Origin: Ryuthela nishihirai
Lineage: Eukaryota; Arthropoda; Arachnida; Araneae; Heptathelidae
NCBI GenBank assembly: GCA_038380435.1
Contig: JAWZYU010000013.1
Coordinates: 11,979,901-12,043,900 of the forward strand
Direction of reading: 5' to 3'
Length of the DNA stretch: 64,000 nt
The notes beneath the pieces were generated by a model. It had not been told where the DNA came from. It made no database searches and saw only the letters and a program-made list of their open reading frames with translations. Shown here piece after piece: positions 55,725 to 64,000 of this stretch (the first letter of the stretch is position 1; each line of letters begins with the position of its first letter). Made by a program: the position numbers and the translations under genes.

Positions 55725-56688
55725 TTCTTGACTGAGATAAAGGAATCAACAATGAACAATTGCTAGAAGCAGTTGTGATTGAATGTTTTGAGGAGACCCA
55801 TGAAGCTACCACAAAGGAAGCTGCTTGGATTATGTATCATCTGGACTTGGATGTCAGCATTGAAGATGTGGATGAATTGATTGCATCTCATGCAGTGCCT
55901 ATGTCCAGTGAAGATCTGATTGCCATGAAAGAGGCAAATAAAGCACCACCTAAAGACCAAGATAATGACATAATCATTCAAAATCTCTCATGAAGTCTTT
56001 GAGTGTGAAGAACCTCAATTACCTTGAGAAATTTTAAAACGTTGTGGAAGAATTTGACCCCAATGCAGACAAAAATTCTGTCAGGCACTGAGATGGTGAG
56101 AGAGTTAAATCTTGCTACAGAGTTCTTTACCAAGAAAAGAAGAAGGCACATGTTCAACTTTATCTTGAGTGATTTTTGAAGAAAGCCAATGAGACACCAT
56201 CAAAATCAGCAGAAAAGCCTTCAGCATCATCTGTATTATAATCCCTTGCAAGATTCCCATAAAAATCCCCTGTAAGATTGCCTGAAGATTCACCATCAGC
56301 AAGCCCCTTCATCCAAATATTAAAATGTGTTTCTTCTGTCTAATAAATAAATGCCACCACCAGTAAACTGAGACAAGTTAATTTTAGGTAAGAAAGCAGT
56401 ATTTAAAGAAAGCAGTATTTAAGAAAGGTAAAGAAAGCAAGGTAAGAAAGCAGTATTTAAGATAATTTTACTGGTTATATCTTATGTCAAATGTAGTTTT
56501 TAAATGCTTATAAATACTCTATATACACTGAATAACACTCAGGGGTAAAAAAACAAACAAACTTATAATTAGGAATTTTATATTTTTCAGCTCTCTAGGA
56601 ACAGAACCCCATTATAATATGTAATTCTATCATTTGACAGAAACATTTCTGGGAATATTTTGTGTCTGAAAATCAAGGACTGCCTGTA
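55725..56688 (+). mobile_element. Tigger/pogo-like remnant, 3' end
   Basis: The plus strand encodes the C-terminal tail of a Tigger-type transposase, ETHEATTKEAAWIMYHLDLD and ELIASHAVPMSSEDLIAMKE (55760-55993). In shifted frames it continues with FDPNADKNS, LYQEKKK and ANETPSKSAEKPSASS. The element ends at 56688, where the opposite strand reads TACAGGCAGTCCTTGATTTT, a typical Tigger terminus. The catalytic part and left end are gone. Confidence 0.78.
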
Positions 56689-57158
56689 CTAAGATAAAAT
56701 TACAAAAAGAGAGTAATTTTCTTGCTTCCAGTAAAATTTTTATTTTCCCTTATCCACTTAAAAAAATCAAAATGGATTTCAGAGCTTCTTTTAAACATTG
56801 ATTGTCTCAGCAGCATAAGCATAGGGCCTTGGCTTTTATTTTCATCAGGCCAAGAATGCTTGAGAAGGCAAAGAGGTGAAAGGAGCTAATGGTCAACAGC
56901 TGTGACTGCAACTGGTGCTTTAACATTCACTACTGTTTTCCTTAGTGCAGTTTAAGTTCAAAAGTGCTCAATTGAACGATATTTTATTTATGACTTATTA
57001 AACTGCTTGTAACAAATATTTTTTCATGCTTTCATTCACATAAGTGAAAATCACAGACTTGTCCTATATAAATCATGGTCATTTGAGCAAATGTTTCAAT
57101 ATCCATTCTGATTTTAATGAACTTTTACTGTATATATATATATTTCTTTTGTTTCAAC
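56689..57158. other. AT-rich intron, nothing recognised
   Basis: A short TA repeat lies at about 57131-57142. No element or coding motif was seen. Confidence 0.45.
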
Positions 57159-57162
57159 TGAT

Positions 57163-58865
57163 GGGTCATTCCATGTCAATTCAACCAGGTCAGTTCACCA
57201 CCCATCACAGATTTCAATGATCTTGGGCATAATGAGAAAAAAATATTGAATTTGTACCAATGTTATCACTCTCAGGGGACAGCCATTGACACTCTTGTGC
57301 ATGCACACTGATGCATGGAGAGGCTACTGATGTGTTTGCTGCTTGCATTCAAGCGCGACTTTGTAACTCCAACCACTCCAACTAGCATTTGGCTGCTACT
57401 TATAGATAAAATGCTGCTACTGAAAAACGTTAGTATCCTTTTTTACAGATGAGCAAATGAAAAAGCCCAATATTTAGAGGGAACAAATTTTAACAATTAC
57501 AAATGCTGAGTGATACATAGGGTTCAGTTGGTATAACTTGAAAACTGTAAATTATGCTTTATTTTTGGTCAACTGTTCTATAATAATAAGGGAAAAAAAT
57601 TATTCCGAAACAAGAAAACTGATGGTGTAATCGCGATTACCTCCATTTTTTAATCTCTGAGGAAAAACATTTCTTTGCTGGTATCACCTGAAGGACTGTG
57701 CAAAGCATAAGTGGGAACCAGATGGGTTAATCCAATAATAGAAACTGTAATTATTTTCATTTACTAGACTTCACAAAATTAATACACTTGGTACTTCTAA
57801 AATATATTAAAATATAAAATCAATTATCTTAATCACTATGTCAGTAACTTAGCCCTTTTCAGTTTAAATAATTATATATTCTATTTATGACTACATTCTT
57901 TATTATCAACGTATTTTACGATAGCATTTATTTCTTCAGCAATGAATATGACTTCTTTAAAAAAATTTCTTAAAATTTCTCATTAAATTCAAAGGAGTAT
58001 CTTTGCTTATTTGGACTACATTAGCCCATTAAACATTTCATTAATTATTAAAAAATAACTGATAAAAAATAAAGCATAATTTACCATTTCTAAGTTATAC
58101 AAAACTGAAGTCTGAATATTTAATAGCATATTCTGGTTTTTACCTATCACAATCTGGTCACCCTATGAATCAGTCAGCATTTGTATTGCTAAATTTGTTC
58201 CCTCTAAATATTGGGCTTTTTAGTTTGCTTGTCTGTAAAAAAAGGAACTTTTATCAATAGCAGCATTATAGGATTATAGGTAGCAGCTGAATGCTAGTTG
58301 GAGTGGTTGGAGTTACAAAGTCACACTTGAGTGCAAGCAGCAATGTCAGCCTTGAAGCAGTAAATAAATTGGTAGCCTCTCCATGAACATGCACAAGAGC
58401 ATCAGTGCGGTCCCCTGAACTGCATCATTAGCAATAACATTGCTACAAATCCAATATTTTTTTTCTCATTATCAAAGAAATGACCATACTCCAAATCTCA
58501 AACAACATTTCTATGGAGTATAATGTACAACATATGTCAGTTTCAATTTCTTTATATATGGGGCCAAATCACTTTTTTTCACATTTTAAAATTTTCAGTT
58601 TTTTCACTTCTTTTTCAAATTATTTATTATATTTATTCAATTTATTTCAAATTCTTCAAATTTGATTTTTTAATGAATTAATAAGGCAAATCTACATTAC
58701 TACACCAAGTTTGGTCTTTTCATCTACCATAGAAGCAAAGAAAAAAAAAAGAAAAACCTTTAATCACAATTTGTATATTTTCCCCTTATGTTAAATGATT
58801 ATAATTCCTTCCAAAAAAATTTTTGACTCAAAATATTTCGGGCAATTAGACATATGGAATGACCC
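57163..58865. mobile_element. Non-autonomous DNA transposon with long inverted arms, 4-bp target duplication
   Basis: The element starts GGGTCATTCCATGTCAATT and ends, on the other strand, GGGTCATTCCATATGTCTAA. TGAT is present at 57159-57162 and 58866-58869. Beyond the terminal repeat, long inner arms (about 57225-57500 and 58185-58475) are also inverted copies, sharing TTTAGAGGGAACAAATTT and CCAACTAGCATTTGGCTGC-like stretches. No transposase is encoded. A 4-base duplication is compatible with, for example, the Sola superfamily, but this is not established. Confidence 0.85.
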
Positions 58866-58869
58866 TGAT

Positions 58870-59324
58870 GGTACATATATGAACAATGCCTTGAAATTGG
58901 TGTGCATAACAAAATTCATTCTACAAATAAAGGTGGGGGGACTAAGGTAATATTGGACAGGAGTATACAGCTTTTAACTTTAAAATTATCCTGTAATTTA
59001 TACATAAAATTTATATTTGACAGGTTATGATGATAATACAGTAAAAGTGCATCTGGCTTGCTAGCAGTGAGGCATTTGTGGTTATGCATTTTTCAGCTTA
59101 TTCACCTGCTGAGTCGTTAACAGGTTTGTGAAGAAAAAAAAGGAATTTGAATAAGAAATTTGAACTAAAAATAGATGTTTGATTACCTTTTCACTTGCTA
59201 AAGAATTTAAAACAAAAATTTAACAATTCTGACATATAATTTTCAAACTCTGTAGTAGTCACTATAAAAGAATAGTTTTTACACATAACCTGTATAAGTA
59301 ACATTTTTATTGCTACAAATATAA
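58870..59324. other. Intron, nothing recognised
   Basis: No repeat family or coding motif was seen in this short stretch. Confidence 0.45.
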
Positions 59325-59517
59325 AATACCCCCTCAAGCAGCTGCTTGCCACAGAGGTCTGACAGGAGCCTGTCAGTTTACATGCCAGAGTAGAAGGTCT
59401 GAGAGGATGGCAGGACCTCTGCAGAAAAACGACATAAACAGCCATGCCTTACCCAGGCTCGAACCCAGGTCCCTTAGATCAGTAGCCAAGCGTGCTAACC
59501 ACTTGGCCATGGGACGG
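59325..59517 (-). mobile_element. SINE2 copy close to a dynein splice donor
   Basis: Reverse-oriented and complete. Flanks TTGCTACAAAT (59310-59320) and TTACTACAATT (59521-59531) look like a diverged target duplication. It ends 43 bases from the end of dynein exon 1, within the intron just after its donor. Confidence 0.88.
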
Positions 59518-59559
59518 CTTAATTACTACAATTATTCTATTAAAATCAGTTTTACTTAC

Positions 59560-59795
59560 TTCCACTGGTCCAATAGCTATATCAAAATCTATTATCTTTT
59601 CTCTGATATCTTCACAACAATTCATGGCACTTTGCACTTCATTTAAACGATGTATTGGCAGACAAAGTTTTTTATAATTTTCTTCCACATAATCAGAAAA
59701 TTCATAAACAATTCTTTTGTACTTCTTATTGACATAACGTCCTAAAATCTTCTTCCATGCATGAGCTTCTGATAACAAAGAAGCCTTGAAATCCA
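59560..59795 (-). CDS. DNAH5/8: Dynein axonemal heavy chain, exon 1 of 6 in window
   Basis: It enters with two bases (TG) completing a codon from an upstream exon outside the window, then 78 codons begin DFKASLLSEAHAWKKILGRY and end REKIIDFDIAIGPVE. The motifs E...WK...GR..N.KY, RPI..L..V and IR....D..IGP.E are those of the DNAH5/8 tail. The minus-strand acceptor is CATTTCAG above 59795 and the donor GTAAGT, nearest to consensus in the gene, lies below 59560. It joins exon 2 in phase 0 (GPVE then EAYTLL), as in the family. The protein drives beating of cilia or sperm tails. Confidence 0.95.
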
Positions 59796-62334
59796 CTGAA
59801 ATGGAATTAAAAAAGTTCAGTTGTGAGAAGTTCCAACTTCAAGATAATTTTTTTTTCCACAGTTATGCTAATAAAACATAATAAACTGCATTTATTTGAA
59901 AGAAAACATTCAACATATATAGGAGAAATTCTGGCATTTAAGAGAGCTTAGAATAAATAAGCACCTGAAATTAATATTTTATTGTAACATTATATTTTCA
60001 AGAAAGGTGATTACAGTTCTTGTGATAATTGGAGGGGTCCAAGTTCTGCTTCTCTAACGTTTTTACATTATGTTTAACAGCAGATGATTAGGAGATCACA
60101 GCATTAATTGTATTAAAACATTTAATATCAAAAATTTTATCGTTATCTAAATCATTTAAAAATACATCTAAATCATTTAAAAATACTGTACTAGTCAGGA
60201 ATCGTAATTTTATGGAAAATTAAGATTCTCTATTGAACATAATAATGGAAGAAGCATATGTTAATGTAGAATCATTGCAACTTACATAAATGTCTTTTCA
60301 AGAACAAAGTTTTTGTACTTAAACAGATATATTTGCAGTGCTGCTTTCATCTGAAGGGATCTGCTGATCTGAAGTATATTGTATTGCTGGCTCACTCATG
60401 ATGCTCTACTGAATTAAGCAGTGGTTAGTAGTTACTGAAGCTCCTTTTCATTTGATGATATCCTTGAGTAGTAAGTACTACTGTTTAACATTATTGCAAC
60501 AAATTACAGAATACCAGTCCAAGTTCACTTCAAAGTCAGCAACTTATTGTTATAAAACTCTGATGACTGGTCATTGTTTGGGCAACTTCAGTTTGCAATT
60601 TAAGTTAAAATATTATTCCAGATCAGTACTTTAAAAATTTTAAATTAAAATCTTAAAATTATTCTTTTCAAAAGCAACTGTACAAGGCATTTCTCTGGAC
60701 TATATGTAGCATCATCAGATGGCTAACTGATTGGAAATACACATATATATATATATAATGGTGGCCCTCTAGCAGTGGTTCTTAAAGTCTATATCTTGAG
60801 TTTGAAATTTTTTAATAAAAAATTCCAATTTCTGGAGATAATGGTTTAATATTATGTATATTATTTCATGCTTAATGTTAGTGACTAAATTTTTGGTTGA
60901 ATTTAATATAAAAAGGGTGGGGAAAAGGAAATATACACTATTCCACACAAGAAAAAGTGCAATATTTATTGTTAAAGATTTTTTTAAAATCTTATTAAAA
61001 TCTAAATTGGTCTCTATTGAAGTTGCCATTTTTTACTTTGTAAACATAATAAAGTAATTCTTCAGAGTTTAATTATTAATACAAAAAATGTAATCCCACC
61101 CTTTAATACTTAGTAAATTAAAAAAAGACCCCATTTGCCCACCAAAATGGCTGTAGCATACATACAAGTACATCCAATGTATCCAGCAATACCATAACTC
61201 TTTGTACAAATTAAATTACATAAGCAAGGATATATTTTTAGACTTTAATTTCTAAGAAAAAATCACCCACTAATAATCAAGAAATAGTAATCTGTGACTT
61301 TTCCTATATTTCCAAAATTCTCAATATTCAGCTAAATTACACAGATATTAGAATTAGCACATAAGAGTTCGGGTGTCATTGAATACTTCTGTTCATATAT
61401 TCTCTTTATCAAACTTGGTCAACTCACAGCTCATAAAACAAAATGTCAGTATATTGAATTGGTTCATTTCTTTTGATTTTTTTTTTTACTTTATTTCACC
61501 AAACATATTTTGGTGTATAACTAAATGATTTTCCCAACACACATTACTCATTAAAAAGCATATTTTTTTTTCTAATAACATATTCTCTTGATGGCTTAAA
61601 AATAATTAAGCCTAAATATAGTTTCCTCTCCCCCTCCCCCAAATTCATTACTCATTAGAAATACAGGGTGTCTGACATATAATTGTTGGTTTTCAGGTAG
61701 TACTGTTCCTAAATACACAAAAGGAATGTTGCACCTGTACATTCCCGCACTAAAACAGTTACATGTGTGGCCACTAGCAAGACAATGCACTGCCATATTT
61801 CTCAAGAGAACTAACTGATATTCTTAGTACAACAGTCCAATTCTATGATCATCAAGGAGTCCTCATTTGACAAGCCTTGATTTTTTATTGTGGGGCATTT
61901 TAAAGAACTATGTTTAAATGGATAAAATTGTAGCCCTGAATAATTCGAAGCAAGCATAAGAGAAGCAACTGAGCAAGTAACAAATTATATTCTGCAGAGT
62001 GTATGGTAAGAAATGGAATACCAATTGGACATATGCAGGGCCATAAACACAGCACATGTGCACATTATTAATTATGTTCAGAACTACTTGAGGTATACTT
62101 TCAATTAAAATAACACTTTTTTGAATATGCAAATTATTTTACTACATACTGGTTCTCAAAACTCCACATGTTTTCTCTGTACATGTTTTCATTTCCAAAT
62201 AGAATTTTTTTCTGTGGCTCATTACAAATATTTTTGTTTTCTAGAAGCTATTTGCTAAATGTGGGTTAGCCATGATTGCTCTAAATATTGCACTGTTGTA
62301 TCCATACACTCCATTTATGAAGACAGTTAAAATC
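59796..62334. other. Intron; LINE-A trace and two transposon-end-like sites
   Basis: A short LINE-A trace lies at 60000-60042. A hAT-like end CAGTGGTTCTTAAAGTCTAT begins near 60773. A DNA-transposon-like start ATACAGGGTGTCTGACATAT begins near 61670. Neither has a partner end that I could find. Otherwise AT-rich with nothing recognised; no further dynein exon was found here. Confidence 0.4.
60000..60042 (+). mobile_element. LINE-A trace
   Basis: AAAGGTGATTACAGTTCTTG and the next bases match the reverse transcriptase segment encoding GDRSSCDNYRG (compare 20075-20110, opposite strand). Only about 40 bases. Confidence 0.5.
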
Positions 62335-62705
62335 ATCTTAATTGGAAATTGCCAGGCCCATTGCTTCTCAATACTTTAGTATACATGAGGCACAGAACCT
62401 GGATACAAATTCCAATTGGTTTAACACAATCAGTGGACATGGGTCCAGACAGAGAATGTCCCAATGGATTCTCCCTTGTTTGGCATCATGGTAAGGTACC
62501 ATGTTGAAACCATAGCACAGGCTAAATACAACTTTAGACAAACACTATACATTTGTTACATTGATAATAAATTAATTCTCTAGAAATACAGTATAATCTA
62601 ATTAAATTGACTGATTGAAATATTTAATAATGTACATCTATATAAACTTGACTCATGAGGCAGCATAAATAGGCAAATTTCCTTTAGATATCTTGCCTGA
62701 ATAAC
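62335..62705 (+). mobile_element. Penelope-like element copy 2, decayed
   Basis: This parallels 4931-5300 base for base over long stretches (CTTTAGTATACATGAGGCA, TGGGTCCAGACAGAGAATGT). The plus strand reads in broken frames through the ALEYFS...W.QTE..P segment to YIDN where copy 1 has YVDD. It is older than or decayed beyond copy 1, and the GIY-YIG part is absent. Confidence 0.82.
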
Positions 62706-62789
62706 AACATGAAAAGTGTTAAATGAACTATGATTTCTTTGACAAATGTCTAAACTTGCCATTATGTGTTAGAAAACAAAGGCTACATC

Positions 62790-63930
62790 ACCATTCCTCT
62801 CTTCGCTGACAGCATGTAAACTTCGTTCTGCGAAATCTGTGATTGTTGCTATGTATTCTATTAAAGACGGGGAAAGATTTTACATTTTCACAAGGATGCA
62901 GCTTTGGGATGATGCAAAAAAAAATCTATGTTGATTTATTGAAAATATATGAGGATTATGCCTGTTCATATGAGACTTTATGGGATTTCAGAGAAGGATG
63001 GCAGAGCTTCAAAGACCTCCCTGGTGTAGGAGAGAACCATCGCTGCTCTTCATGAACTTATTAAGGGAAATCCACATATCATGGTTCAGGTAATAAGGTT
63101 AGATGCCAGTGTATCAATTGGCAGTGTGGAAACAATTATTCACCAACATTTAAAGTTCCAAAAAGATCTGCGCCAAATGGGTACTCTGCTAACTGTCAAA
63201 AGAGCAAAAAAAAGGGGCTAGATCAACTTGTGCAAAGAGATGCTGGCATTTGAACCTAATAGTCCCAAACAATTAACAGATTGTCACAGGTGATGAGATG
63301 TGGTTTTAATACTATACAACTCCTAGGAAGATTGACAACTATGCTTGGGTTGTGAAAGATCAACTGTGTCCCTAAATCTTCTGACAAGACTTTTGTTCAA
63401 GGAGCACAGGATGTTCACAAAATTTTTCAATTTCCAAGAATTGGTAGCCATGGACACCTTACCTGAAAAAATGACTATAAATGGTCAATACTACACCAAC
63501 ATTGTTTTGCCCAAAATGGTTAAGGAGATGAAGGAGCTGCATCCAACAACAGGCATGTCAAGGATTTTTCTTCTTCCTGACAATGCCAGTGCTCACAAAA
63601 CCCAACACATTAAGGACTATTTGGAGCAGGAAAAAATAAACCAGCCACCCTATTCTGCATATCCACCCGATCTTGCACTATGTGATTTTGGTTGTTTGCA
63701 AAAATTAAAAAGGAACTTGAGGGGAAGCCTTTTTTCAAGGGTGCAAAATCTTGCAGGATGAGTTTATTCAGAGTTGAGGAGTATTCCCCAACAGGAGTAT
63801 CACCAAAGAGTTCCAGAATTGGTGCAGACATCTACAACTTTGCATAGATGCCTGAGGGGAGAACTTTGGAGGAGAGTAAAAGTTTTGTTGAGGTAAGTGG
63901 AATGGATCTTGTTCTGCATATGCATGTAGG
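62790..63930 (+). mobile_element. Mariner copy B (DD34D)
   Basis: Uninterrupted plus-strand relative of mariner A (7190-8640). Shared sequence runs from CTCTCTTCGCTGACAG to about ATCTTGTTCTGCATATGCAT. Terminal repeats were not resolved. Useful as the reference that shows the SINE2 insertion in copy A. Confidence 0.88.
62869..63850 (+). pseudogene. Mariner B transposase, broken
   Basis: The N-terminal part (62869-63055) shows LLKIYEDYACSYETL and FREGWQSFKDLPGVG. The catalytic frame at 63345-63761 reads MFTKFFNFQELVAMDTLPEK, FLLPDNASAHKTQHIKDYLE and YPPDLALCDFGCLQKLKRNL. There are 34 residues between the Asp of PDN and the Asp of LCDF. The first catalytic segment (near 63290, DEMWF) is in another frame. 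Stops between the parts disable it. Confidence 0.86.
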
Positions 63931-64000
63931 CCCCCGGATGACATTATGAATGCCCCTCATAGCTAATTCATCATATCATTATAAATATAAACTAGCAGCT

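Noticed and set aside
60773..61100. hAT element starting CAGTGGTTCTTAAAG
   Set aside because: Only one end is recognisable, with no inverted partner, target duplication or transposase.
61670..61810. Transposon starting ATACAGGGTGTCTG
   Set aside because: It resembles the end at 44181 for only about ten bases and no matching end was found.

Overview
This window is nuclear DNA from an animal with large introns and many transposons; it is not bacterial or viral. It is AT-rich, has no operon-like gene packing, and is crowded with decayed class I and class II mobile elements. An invertebrate with a large genome fits best. Arthropod (perhaps chelicerate) is only a guess, based on the mix of transposon families. 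No species is assigned.

The only host gene I can support is an axonemal dynein heavy chain of the DNAH5/DNAH8 (outer-arm) type on the minus strand. Six exons, at 59560-59795, 51392-51496, 36255-36368, 17949-18011, 10985-11223 and 1357-1597, join in frame with GT-AG junctions. They give about 332 continuous residues of the tail/linker region, entering with an incomplete codon and leaving at a codon boundary. About 1 kb of coding sequence is spread over 58 kb. The five introns are about 8.1, 15.0, 18.2, 6.7 and 9.4 kb. Both ends of the gene lie outside the window.

Almost everything else is intron filled by mobile elements. (1) LINE-A is an endonuclease/reverse-transcriptase retrotransposon with (GAT)n-like tails and a dozen copies or fragments: 1-886, 2172-3020, 8685-9195, 11734-15075, 18772-22162, 23573-23612, 27985-30230, 30300-31560, 47143-47962, 48637-49897, 51600-54970 and a trace at 60000. 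(2) LINE-B (36502-40820) is a CR1/Jockey-group element with a PHD finger and an FP-like C-terminal domain in ORF1. (3) LINE-C (31680-35335) is an I/Jockey-like element with CCHC knuckles, split by a Tc1-like element. (4) LINE-D is an ORF1 remnant at 3285-3876. (5) A Penelope-like element with a GIY-YIG domain lies at 4887-6380, with a second copy at 62335-62705. (6) DNA transposons are one hAT with an 8-bp target duplication (24701-27434), pogo (41998-43926), a Tigger remnant (55725-56688), three DD34D mariners, three Tc1-like elements, a DUF4817/DDE-type transposon (44181-45795) and a 1.7-kb long-inverted-repeat element (57163-58865). (7) SINEs form three tRNA-derived families. One of these forms an 823-bp palindrome with a 14-bp target duplication (40989-41811).

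Nested insertions are frequent and give relative ages: SINEs sit inside LINE-A and a mariner, and a Tc1-like element sits inside LINE-C. All transposon proteins carry stops or frameshifts, so none looks able to move by itself. The remaining stretches, mostly AT-rich intron, are listed with what little can be seen in them. The least explained structures are the SINE palindrome, a perfect-armed hairpin next to a decaying tandem array (9780-10850), the long-inverted-repeat element, and a recurring pattern of short inverted duplications inside LINE-A copies.
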